64,000 bases of DNA from Pseudomonas brassicacearum (GTDB lineage Bacteria; Pseudomonadota; Gammaproteobacteria; Pseudomonadales; Pseudomonadaceae): assembly GCF_009601685.2 (NCBI RefSeq), contig NZ_CP045701.2, positions 6,448,001 through 6,512,000 of the forward strand, read 5' to 3'. The notes under the pieces are model-generated. The model did no database searches. It was given only the letters and a program-made list of their open reading frames with translations, and had not been told where the DNA came from. A program made the translations under genes and the position numbers. The first letter of the stretch is position 1; every line of letters starts with the position of its first letter. Positions 34,611 to 42,841 of the stretch are shown here, piece by piece.

Positions 34611-34637
34611 CATGTATCTCGAGACAGGGACACTCAG

Positions 34638-37600
34638 ATGACGACACCAGACCCTACCGACACGCCCCCTTCATCCGACACAAACATCAAGGGCGCGCTG
34701 CTCAACCAATTGCTCGCGGGCCCCAGCTACCCGGAAGTCGCCGCCGCACTCCTGCGGGATGCGCTCAAGGAGCTTTACCCCACCCTGGACATCGATCCCT
34801 ATACCACCGTCGTCGGCGAACCGGCCTGGGACATTGTCGGCGGCGAATTGATCGAGCGCCCCACCCGCTATCAATCGCTCTGCGACCTGCTCGTCCTGCA
34901 ATCGGACCGAAGCAAACCCACCTTGCTGGTTGATGGCCTGCACTACCTGACCCAACTACCGCTCACCGTGCCCGAAGTGCATTTGCCGGTGCGTATCGAC
35001 CAGATCGGACGTTTGATCAACGAGCTGGCCCCGGCCATGTTGCAGGCCAACCAGGAGCAGCAGTTGGCTTACTGGAACGCTCCATTCGGCAGTTATGGTC
35101 CGCGTTGGCATGAGCTCTCCAGCACGCTGCGCAAGCTCTGGGACGTCAAGCAGGTCAAGGGCTGGACGGCGACGGAATGCGACATGGCCAGGCAGTTGTT
35201 TCTCTACCCCGACCCGCAAGACCGCAACGACAAATATGACAGCCACGCGTATCTGATCGACATCGAGCGGGTCAACGGCGACCAGGCAAACCAAATCGCT
35301 GAGAATTCTCTGGTGGTGCTGATCGGTTCGATCGACAACAAGGAAGTCATCCTTGCCCATTCATTGGTCAACGGTTATGAGAAGTTCGAGTCCCGACAGG
35401 CATTGGGACAATCCCTTACAGCTCATCTGGGCTCCTTTAGCCGGCCCTCGACAATCCGATGGCGACTCTATGAGCCCAGCGGCAACATTTTCGACAGCAA
35501 GGCCTGCGGGATCATCGCCATACAGGTGAAAATCGTCGGCACTCCCCTTATCAAGCAACATTCGACCTCCTCAGTAAACGAACCACCCACCAGCGGACTG
35601 AGCACCGGGCCTGGCGAAGACTGGTTTCAAGAACAGTTACCCGAGTGGCTACAGGCCGCACCGGTACCCGACCAGATCCTGTTTGCCCAATACATGAAGA
35701 ACCTGTCGGCGCTGAGCATCTCCCACGTTGGCAAAACCTACTTGGACGATATCCCCCCCATCAAGGAATATGCGGCGCGTGCCTTGAAGACGCAGATGCG
35801 CGCCGATCACGCCGACGCCTCGACGCTGGACCCGGAAAAAATCGAAATTGAAATAGAAAGCCTGGTTGTCTGGGGGACTTTCGTCGTTCCCTTCGAGTTG
35901 GACAGTACTCGGTTCAACCTCGTCGAACTGGCACTGCAAAACCTGATTGCCGTTCCATCGGGCAACAAGACCGTCAGGTCCCTCGACGGGGCCGAGCTGC
36001 CCGAGTGGATGACTGTCGATTACGTAGAAAAACTCATCACCCAAGTCGATATCGGACGCGTTTATCCCGAGCTGATCAAGCGCAGACTGCTCGATGACCC
36101 GGCAGAATCGGCCCGCCGCGAAACCTTGTACATCTCGCAATTACGCATACAGCTGCCCTTGCTCGCGCTGGAGGGAAAACTGCGTGGGGTAGGCAATATC
36201 GATGAGCGCGGATGTCGCTATGTCGCCGCACTGATGGAACCTGAGGAAGCCGACCGCAAAGTGGACGGGCAAGCGGTCGTGCTGCGCAAACTGGCCTTCG
36301 TGCCCGAACTGCAGCTGGGGGTTTCCCAGGATATCGTTGCCAATATGTTCGTGATCGGCCCACAGACGCTGGGTGCCGGTCCTTGCCTGCTTTATCGTCC
36401 GTTGTTGGAACCACAGCTTTGGCAGTTCCCCTCTTTCAGCAACTTGTTGTATGCGATCCGGCAAACCGACGCCTTGCGCCAGTCAGTACTCGCCTGGCTG
36501 CCTGACGGCGTCCGGGAAACCTACAGCCGTGACGTATTCCCCGGCGCACTCCCGTCCCCTTGGACCGTGGTGGAATTCCTTGCCGACCCGCTGTCGTCGC
36601 TGGTCAACAATGGCCCCATCAGTCTGAGCGAGGAAACCCTGGGGGGCGATTTCCTGCCACTGTTATACAAAGCCAATGCCAACGCCTTGGTCACGCTTGC
36701 CGACCATCAGTCGGTCTCCAATAGTGAAAGCCGGTGGGCAACGTTCAAGCAAGCGGGTTGGCTGATTCTCAACTTGGCGCTGCCCTATCTCGGCACCACG
36801 GCGAACACCGCGACCTGGCTCTGGCAAATTCTCAACGACCTCGAACAATTGACGCAAAGCGACGAGGCCCCCGACCGGAACACCAAATGGGAAGTTTTCG
36901 TTGATCTACTGCTGAACGTGGCATTAGGCATCATCAATTACACCAGCGAGCGCAACAGGGCAGGTCAACGCAAACTGGCAACAGAAGCCCCGGAAATTGC
37001 CCCTGAGCCCAGCCTGCCCCTGCCCAAGCCCGAATTGACTATCGAGACGCTCGCTCCGCTCACCGAAACCGCATCGGCGCAAGAGCACTACAGGGTCATC
37101 CATACCAGCGGCGCCCTGATGGGCAAATCGAGCAAAGACGTCAAGCGCCTCGAGAGCTTCAGCATCGACGCGCCCAGCGACCTCGGAGAACCCGAAACCG
37201 AAGGCACACTCAAGGGGCTCTATGAGCAAGATGGGAACTGGTACGCGAAGATGGCTGGAGAATGGTTCGAGGTGTCCGTAGAAGGTGACCAAATCTCCAT
37301 TGTCCGCGGCACGCACACCGGCCCACCGCTGGTCCATGACGACCATGGCCAATGGATAGTCGATAGCCGCTTGCGTTTACGCGGCAGCGGATCAAAAGGC
37401 GCCAGGCGCAAGGTGATCGTCGACGCACAACGCCGCAACATTGAATTGCTTGCCCAACTCAACCAGTTTGAGGAAAAGAAACCGCAGATGCAGAAGCTGT
37501 TGACCATGCAAGCGCAGGAAATGAAGCAGGCTTCGGGTTCAACCAAAGACACCAAGCGCGAGGCCTATTTGACGACCTTGCAGTCACAGCGGGAAAACTA

Positions 37601-39239
37601 CGAGCAAGCACTCAAGACCCTGCTTGAGTGGCCGGTCTTCCAGGCCCGGCCCGAATGTCCTCGTATCAGCCTTGGCTATCTCAACGCGCAAATCAACTTC
37701 ACCTTCGCAGAAATGGACGCGTTGCGAGAGCGCTTCAGCCCGGCCCTGAGCGAGGCCATGCGCATGATCACAGCCAAGGTCAAGACATCTGAGCAGCAGC
37801 ATGTCGATGCGGCCAACAACATGATCAGCACCGCCGAAGACATGATCGAGCGCCTGGACTATATGGAAACGCGCTTTTCCAAGCTCAAGGAACTCGGGCG
37901 CGAAGGCTTTGAGTTTGTCCGGCAGCACCGTGGAAAAATGCCTGTCTATAAAAGCGACGATCTGTGGCTTATCCAGATAGAGATGTATCGCCATCTCTGC
38001 CTGTCCCTGGAAAGTGTCAACACGATGCCTGAGGGCTGGTTGGAAATTAACCAGTTGGTCGACAACGCCACAGTGGCTTTCCAGAGCCTGCGGGACGCCA
38101 TCGATGAGCGAAGCGTGATCCGGCTGGACGAGCAAATCGACGCGATTGGCAGCCTGACGGAACAGTTCGCCGCCATTGAAGAGCATCTCGATTACCTGGG
38201 CAGCGAATACAAGGACAGCGCCAACCCCGAGCACATCCAGCGCATGCTCAAGCTGGTCGGTAAATGTAAAAAACGGGCATTGCAGCATCTGGCACAGGCA
38301 CTCGATGAGCGAGGCAGCCGACGCAGGGCTGACAGCCCCTATGAGCAACGCCCACGAACCCGGAAAAAATTCATCAGGGCCCGCTTCTGGGGCTTCGTCA
38401 GCGGCGAGCCTCGGTTATCCGGGCTGCGCGAAGAAACGGACTGGGTGGACGTGAAGAATCCGTTCTCGGACGAAATCATCGTCACGTTCCACCGCAAGAA
38501 AACCGGCGAATGGGCCCCTCATGAGCCATCCACCCCCCCATCGTTGGCGATACCCGCGCTGCAAACGAGCATTCGCAAAGGCCAGGCCCTGATCGATGGC
38601 CTGGCTGACTTCAAGGCGCAAATCGAACGCGACCTGAAGCAGCCCAACCGAACGCCTGCCGGTATTGCCATGATCATGAACGCGCATGCCAGCAGGATGG
38701 CGAAAGTCGGCATCGCGCTCAAAGCGGCCCTTGATCAGGCACTGAGCGTTGTCACAAACGAAACGATCGAACTGTCACCGCAAGAACAGCGTTCGGTCGA
38801 TGCCCTGCGATTGCAGCTCAAGAAAGAATCGATGGCACTGTACGCGCAGGAGTTCGAGACCGTCCTGAACATCATCAAGCAGAGCCCGCCCACCATGACT
38901 GGCGTTATCTGGCTAAAAGACCGAAATCGAATTTCCATCGCCAAGCGGAAAAATCGACAGCGGATCAAGACGCCAACACAGGGCTATCTCGATCGTTATG
39001 AGATCACCGACAAAAAGACCGGCAAACCGCTCTGGTTCGCGGATTTTCTTTACTCCACCAACTGGGTGCCTGCCCGGACGTTCCTTTCGGCACGCCTGAA
39101 AACGGTCGAGCAAATCAATGCTGGAATGACCGAGCGTTCCACCCGGAGCTTGAGCCAACGTCAGTTGATCGATCATTACCGTAGCGAAATCGCCGTGGAT
39201 CAGGCCCAGCAGGTGTTTTTTCCAAAAGAACGGCCTTGA
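34638..39239 (+). CDS. Giant dermonecrotic-toxin-like protein (DUF6543 type), 1533 aa
   Basis: Large single-gene Pseudomonas protein of the kind annotated as containing a dermonecrotic toxin N-terminal domain. Recognisable pieces are AYWNAPFGSYGPRW at about residue 144, an interior beta-rich block (YEQDGNWYAKMAGEWFEVSV), a long charged helical stretch (about 930-1200, coiled-coil-like) and the tail WFADFLYSTNWVPARTFLSARL near 1466. I see no signal peptide, RHS repeats or known catalytic motif. Secretion route and target are unknown. Ribosome site GAGACAGGGACACTCAG is weak. It stands alone, preceded by a terminator and convergent with the MocR-type gene. Confidence 0.6.
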   Translation: MTTPDPTDTPPSSDTNIKGALLNQLLAGPSYPEVAAALLRDALKELYPTLDIDPYTTVVGEPAWDIVGGELIERPTRYQSLCDLLVLQSDRSKPTLLVDGLHYLTQLPLTVPEVHLPVRIDQIGRLINELAPAMLQANQEQQLAYWNAPFGSYGPRWHELSSTLRKLWDVKQVKGWTATECDMARQLFLYPDPQDRNDKYDSHAYLIDIERVNGDQANQIAENSLVVLIGSIDNKEVILAHSLVNGYEKFESRQALGQSLTAHLGSFSRPSTIRWRLYEPSGNIFDSKACGIIAIQVKIVGTPLIKQHSTSSVNEPPTSGLSTGPGEDWFQEQLPEWLQAAPVPDQILFAQYMKNLSALSISHVGKTYLDDIPPIKEYAARALKTQMRADHADASTLDPEKIEIEIESLVVWGTFVVPFELDSTRFNLVELALQNLIAVPSGNKTVRSLDGAELPEWMTVDYVEKLITQVDIGRVYPELIKRRLLDDPAESARRETLYISQLRIQLPLLALEGKLRGVGNIDERGCRYVAALMEPEEADRKVDGQAVVLRKLAFVPELQLGVSQDIVANMFVIGPQTLGAGPCLLYRPLLEPQLWQFPSFSNLLYAIRQTDALRQSVLAWLPDGVRETYSRDVFPGALPSPWTVVEFLADPLSSLVNNGPISLSEETLGGDFLPLLYKANANALVTLADHQSVSNSESRWATFKQAGWLILNLALPYLGTTANTATWLWQILNDLEQLTQSDEAPDRNTKWEVFVDLLLNVALGIINYTSERNRAGQRKLATEAPEIAPEPSLPLPKPELTIETLAPLTETASAQEHYRVIHTSGALMGKSSKDVKRLESFSIDAPSDLGEPETEGTLKGLYEQDGNWYAKMAGEWFEVSVEGDQISIVRGTHTGPPLVHDDHGQWIVDSRLRLRGSGSKGARRKVIVDAQRRNIELLAQLNQFEEKKPQMQKLLTMQAQEMKQASGSTKDTKREAYLTTLQSQRENYEQALKTLLEWPVFQARPECPRISLGYLNAQINFTFAEMDALRERFSPALSEAMRMITAKVKTSEQQHVDAANNMISTAEDMIERLDYMETRFSKLKELGREGFEFVRQHRGKMPVYKSDDLWLIQIEMYRHLCLSLESVNTMPEGWLEINQLVDNATVAFQSLRDAIDERSVIRLDEQIDAIGSLTEQFAAIEEHLDYLGSEYKDSANPEHIQRMLKLVGKCKKRALQHLAQALDERGSRRRADSPYEQRPRTRKKFIRARFWGFVSGEPRLSGLREETDWVDVKNPFSDEIIVTFHRKKTGEWAPHEPSTPPSLAIPALQTSIRKGQALIDGLADFKAQIERDLKQPNRTPAGIAMIMNAHASRMAKVGIALKAALDQALSVVTNETIELSPQEQRSVDALRLQLKKESMALYAQEFETVLNIIKQSPPTMTGVIWLKDRNRISIAKRKNRQRIKTPTQGYLDRYEITDKKTGKPLWFADFLYSTNWVPARTFLSARLKTVEQINAGMTERSTRSLSQRQLIDHYRSEIAVDQAQQVFFPKERP

Positions 39240-39264
39240 AACGGACTGATACGGCTGTGAGGCC

Positions 39265-40809
39265 TCAGACTTTCCAGGCCTTGGACAGGTTCGCCAGCGC
39301 GGTGTCAATCGCCGCTGGCGCAACCGCCGCAAACCCCAAAACCAGACCGGCACGCGCCTGCGAGGGTGTAGTGGGCAGCCAGTAGCCGCTCAGGCCGTTG
39401 ATCTCAACCCCAACGCTCGTCGCCTGAGCGATCAGCTCGTGCTCACGCTCGATACTCGCCACAGGCACCGTGACATGCAGCCCGGCTACCACCGTGGGCA
39501 TGGTCCCCAAACCCGCAACGGCCTTGGGCCAGCCTGCCAGCAACGCATCACGCCGAGCCAGCGCCGCCCTGCGCATGCGCCGGATATGCCGCTGGAAATG
39601 CCCCGCAGCCATGAACTCGGCCATGACGGCCTGGGTACTGACTTCGGAGTGGCGCACGTCCACGGCGCGCCGTCGGGCGAAGGCGTTGACCAGGCCGGGT
39701 GGCAGCACCAGGTAACCCAGGCGCAGGGCCGGGAACGCCACTTTGCCGAACGTGCCGACGTAAAGCACCCGCCCGTGACGATCCAGTGCAGCCAACGGCG
39801 CCAGTGGCGCGCCGCTGTAGCGGTACTCGCCATCGTAGTCATCCTCGACGATCCAACCCTCGTTGCGTTCGGCCCAAGCTAACAACTCCAGCCGCCGTGG
39901 CAGGCTCATGACCACCCCGGTCGGGTATTGATGGGACGGGGTGACATAGGCCAGCCGACAGTGGCTCAACGCACCGAGCGCGGCGCAATCCAAGCCATCG
40001 CCATCCACCGGCACGCCCCTGACGTCGGCACCGGCAACGGCGAATGCATGCCCAGCGGCGCGATAGCCGGGATTTTCCACCGCCACGACGTCGCCCGGAT
40101 CCACCAACAGCTGTGCACAAAGGCTGATGCCCTGCTGTGCGCCACTGGTGATCACAATTTGTTCAGCCGTGCAGTGCAGCCCCCGGGAGCTGCGCAAGTA
40201 CGCCGCGATCAGCCCGCGCAAGCGCGCATCCCCTTGGGAATCGCCATAACACAGTTGCTGCAGATCCGGCTTGCGCCAGAAAGCCGCATTCAGCTTGGCC
40301 CAGACGTCGAAAGGGAACAGATCGAAAGCCGGCACACCGACCCTGAACGCTCGTGGCGGGCCACTGGGCGGCTGGGCCAAATGGTGTTTTTCGACACGGT
40401 TCAACGCGTCACTGTGGATAACTTTACTGGATGGACCCACAGGTAAATCGAGCCAATCTGTGGATAAGGTTGTGGATAACCCTGTTGAAAACCCTGTGGA
40501 TACTTTTGTGGATATGTTTTTCAGCGGCAACGTCGTCGAGGACAGTTTCGCCACATACGTACCGTCACCGACCCGCCCTTCGATGAAACCCTCGGCGTAG
40601 AGCTGGTCGTAGGCCCGCACCACACTATTGCGCGAAATCGACAAGGCCGCCGCCAGGTCTCGGCTGGCCGGCAGGCGCGTGCCGCTGGCCAGGCGTCCGT
40701 CCAGCACCCGGGCTCGCAACGCCTGGTACAGCTGGCGGCTGAGCCCTTGGCGACGGTCCAGCTCGATGCCTGCGGGATTGAACGACAGTGGTGGCGCGGC
40801 GTTGTGCAT
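39265..40809 (-). CDS. MocR/GabR-type transcriptional regulator (GntR HTH plus aminotransferase-like domain)
   Basis: A 514-aa two-part regulator. Residues about 20-90 are a GntR winged helix (LSRQLYQALRARVLDGRL, LPASRDLAAALSISRNSVVRAYDQL); residues from about 160 form a PLP-binding fold I aminotransferase domain with VITSGAQQG, ENPGYRAAG, VEDDYDGEYRY and the PLP lysine in GTFGK. These proteins sense amines or vitamin B6. Between the domains is a four-residue repeat KVST-GFST-GLST-TLST, encoded by a 12-bp tandem repeat. ATG 40809 is preferred to the GTG at 40821. It is divergent from the PaiB-like gene, the likely target along with itself. Confidence 0.9.
   Translation of the reverse strand: MHNAAPPLSFNPAGIELDRRQGLSRQLYQALRARVLDGRLASGTRLPASRDLAAALSISRNSVVRAYDQLYAEGFIEGRVGDGTYVAKLSSTTLPLKNISTKVSTGFSTGLSTTLSTDWLDLPVGPSSKVIHSDALNRVEKHHLAQPPSGPPRAFRVGVPAFDLFPFDVWAKLNAAFWRKPDLQQLCYGDSQGDARLRGLIAAYLRSSRGLHCTAEQIVITSGAQQGISLCAQLLVDPGDVVAVENPGYRAAGHAFAVAGADVRGVPVDGDGLDCAALGALSHCRLAYVTPSHQYPTGVVMSLPRRLELLAWAERNEGWIVEDDYDGEYRYSGAPLAPLAALDRHGRVLYVGTFGKVAFPALRLGYLVLPPGLVNAFARRRAVDVRHSEVSTQAVMAEFMAAGHFQRHIRRMRRAALARRDALLAGWPKAVAGLGTMPTVVAGLHVTVPVASIEREHELIAQATSVGVEINGLSGYWLPTTPSQARAGLVLGFAAVAPAAIDTALANLSKAWKV
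40413..40515 (+). repeat. 12-bp tandem repeat with DnaA-box-like 9-mers inside the MocR-type gene
   Basis: TGTGGATAA, the reverse complement of the DnaA box TTATCCACA, occurs at 40413, 40459 and 40471; near matches TGTGGATAC (40495) and TGTGGATAT (40507) and a weak one (40483) continue the series at exact 12-base steps from 40459. The repeat encodes the xxST linker of the regulator. Confidence 0.8.
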
Positions 40810-40909
40810 GACAGCCCTCACGAATGGACCTATCGAATTGGCCGAAAGTGGCTCTTACAACAGACCAATAGCCTGCCTAGGATGCTCGCATTCGCCAAGG
40901 AAAATCATC

Positions 40910-41551
40910 ATGTACAACCCCAAAGCCTTTGCCGTCGAAGACCTGTCCCAGTTGCACCAGATGATGGACGATTGCCGCCTGGCCGTATTGGTCACCCAGG
41001 GTGAACACGGTCTGCAGGCCAGTCATCTGCCACTGTTGCTGGACACGCAACAAGGGCCGAACGGAAGCCTCTACGGCCACATGGCCCGGGCCAATCCACA
41101 ATGGCGCGACCTGCAAGCCGGTGCCGAAGCCTTGGTGATCTTCGCCGGGGCCGATGCCTACGTCAGCCCAGGGTTGTACCCCAGCAAGGCCGAACACGGC
41201 AAAGTCGTGCCGACCTGGAACTACGTGGCCGTACACGCCTATGGCAGCGCCGAGGTGTTCAGCGACGCGCATCGCCTGCGCAACCTGGTGAGCGCCCTCA
41301 CCGACCGCCACGAAACCGCTCGCGAGCAGCCGTGGAAGATCGATGATGCGCCGCCCGAGTACATCGACAGCATGCTCAAGGCCATCGTCGGCTTCGCCCT
41401 GCCCATCCAACGCCTGGAAGGCAAGCGCAAGCTCAGCCAGAACCGAAGCCCGGCGGACGCCGCCAGCGTACGCAACGGCCTCGCCGCCAGCCCCGCCTCG
41501 CAGGACCGGGCGCTCGCCCACCTGATGCCTGAACAATCGTCCAAGGAGTGA
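40910..41551 (+). CDS. PaiB-like FMN-binding protein
   Basis: A 213-aa protein starting MYNPKAFAVEDLSQLHQMM and containing LVTQGEHGLQASHLPLLLD, SPGLYPSKAEHGKVVPTWNYVAVH and KLSQNRSPAD, all signature regions of the PaiB family (FMN-binding split barrel). PaiB of Bacillus was described as a negative regulator of sporulation and protease genes; here it more likely acts in polyamine or redox-related detoxification next to acetyltransferases, as in the paiAB pair. ATG 40910 is preceded by AAGGAAAATCATC; the longer open frame upstream overlaps the divergent regulator and is not supported. Confidence 0.88.
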   Translation: MYNPKAFAVEDLSQLHQMMDDCRLAVLVTQGEHGLQASHLPLLLDTQQGPNGSLYGHMARANPQWRDLQAGAEALVIFAGADAYVSPGLYPSKAEHGKVVPTWNYVAVHAYGSAEVFSDAHRLRNLVSALTDRHETAREQPWKIDDAPPEYIDSMLKAIVGFALPIQRLEGKRKLSQNRSPADAASVRNGLAASPASQDRALAHLMPEQSSKE

Positions 41552-41553
41552 AC

Positions 41554-42000
41554 ATGAGCCAACCTCAAATCCGTCTCGTCAGCGCCGACGATCACGCCGC
41601 CTGGCTGCCGCTGTGGCAAGCCTACCTGCGGTTCTATAAGACCGAATTGCCGGACGCCGTCAGCCAAAGCACCTGGCAACGCTTGCTCGATGAGCGTGAA
41701 CCGACCCATGCTGCCCTCGCCTGGAAGGGCGACACGGCGGTGGGCCTGGTGCACTTCATCTATCACCGTTCGAACTGGAGCATCGAGAATTCCTGCTACC
41801 TGCAAGACCTGCTGGTGACGGAACAGAACCGTGGCACTGGCGTGGGTCGCCAGCTCATCGAATTCGTCTACGCCACCGCCAAGGCCGATGGTTGCTGCAA
41901 GGTGCACTGGTTGACCCACGAAACCAACGCCACGGCGATCCAGCTGTACGAGCGCATCGCCGAGCGCCCAGGCTTCATTCAATTTCGCAAAGCCCTTTAA
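41554..42000 (+). CDS. GNAT-family N-acetyltransferase
   Basis: A 148-aa acetyltransferase. The acetyl-CoA motif A is visible as YLQDLLVTEQNRGTGVGRQLIEFV (Q/RxxGxG/A pattern), followed by the motif B region CCKVHWLTHETNATAIQLYERI. AAGGAGTGAAC precedes ATG 41554. It overlaps or touches the PaiB-like gene, reminiscent of the paiA-paiB arrangement in which PaiA is a polyamine acetyltransferase; substrate here is inferred only from that. The next GNAT gene starts 10 bases downstream, so all three form an operon. Confidence 0.85.
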   Translation: MSQPQIRLVSADDHAAWLPLWQAYLRFYKTELPDAVSQSTWQRLLDEREPTHAALAWKGDTAVGLVHFIYHRSNWSIENSCYLQDLLVTEQNRGTGVGRQLIEFVYATAKADGCCKVHWLTHETNATAIQLYERIAERPGFIQFRKAL

Positions 42001-42010
42001 GGAGCGCAGC

Positions 42011-42682
42011 ATGTCGACTTCACTCGCCGATTGGAAAGGTGTCCCGGCGCCCTCTGCACAGTTGCTCGAAGGGCGTTTCATCCGCCTGGAGAAACTCGAT
42101 CCGGCGCGCCATGCCGATGGCCTCTGGCAAGCCCTCGAAGGCCCCGGTGCCGACCCGAAACTCTGGGATTACTTGCCCTATGGCCCGTTCAAGGATCGCG
42201 GCGCGTTCGACGCCTGGCTGAACAACCATGCGGCCAACACCGACCCGTATTTCTTCAGCGTGATCGACCGTGCCAGCGGCGAGGTGCAGGGCATTCTCAG
42301 CCTGATGTCCATCGTGCCGGCCCAGGGTCGCATCGAGATCGGCCACGTGACCTTCGGCGCACCGATGCAGCGTTCGCCGAAAAGCACCGAGGCGGTTTAT
42401 CTGCTGGCCAAGGAGTCTTTTGCCCTGGGTTATCGCCGGCTGGAATGGAAGTGCAACAACGCCAATGCCCGCTCCAAATACGCCGCCGAGCGGTTGGGGT
42501 TCACGTTCGAAGGGGTGTTTCGCCAGCACATGGTGGTCAAGGGCCAGAACCGCGACACCGCGTGGTACTCGATACTGGACTCGGAATGGCCGGCGATTGC
42601 CGCGGGCTTCGAGCGCTGGTTGAGCGAGGACAATCAGCGCGAGGGTGGACAGGTGCGAGGGTTGGTGGAGTGTCGGGCATAG
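42011..42682 (+). CDS. RimJ/RimL-type GNAT acetyltransferase
   Basis: A 223-aa acetyltransferase of the RimL-like branch: LEGRFIRLEKLDPARHADGL at the start, IGHVTFGAPMQRSPKSTEAV in the substrate/CoA region, and RRLEWKCNNANARSKYAAERLGFTFEGVFRQH toward the end. Such enzymes modify protein N-termini or small amines. AAGGAGCGCAGC precedes the ATG. It is the third gene of the PaiB-GNAT-GNAT operon. The downstream end is followed by a REPIN. Confidence 0.88.
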   Translation: MSTSLADWKGVPAPSAQLLEGRFIRLEKLDPARHADGLWQALEGPGADPKLWDYLPYGPFKDRGAFDAWLNNHAANTDPYFFSVIDRASGEVQGILSLMSIVPAQGRIEIGHVTFGAPMQRSPKSTEAVYLLAKESFALGYRRLEWKCNNANARSKYAAERLGFTFEGVFRQHMVVKGQNRDTAWYSILDSEWPAIAAGFERWLSEDNQREGGQVRGLVECRA

Positions 42683-42700
42683 GTATCGGTGCCTGACGCT

Positions 42701-42815
42701 CCGCCATCGCAAGCAAGCCCGCTCCCACGGGGGATCTGTTGTGGACCTGGATTCATTGGTCATCGCAGATTGACTGTGGGAGCGAGTTTGCTCGCGATGG
42801 CGATCGATCAGGCCA
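42701..42815. repeat. REPIN between convergent genes
   Basis: CCATCGCAAGCAAGCCCGCTCCCAC near 42704 faces CTGTGGGAGCGAGTTTGCTCGCGATGG ending near 42805. The inverted pair lies between the converging GNAT and giant toxin-like genes. Confidence 0.75.
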
Positions 42816-42841
42816 TGAACTCATGGCCTGCCAAGCACCGA

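Noticed and set aside
40413..40515. Replication origin suggested by clustered DnaA-box 9-mers
   Set aside because: No dnaA, dnaN, gidA or rpmH genes nearby, no AT-rich unwinding region, and the boxes sit inside a coding sequence as a 12-bp repeat.
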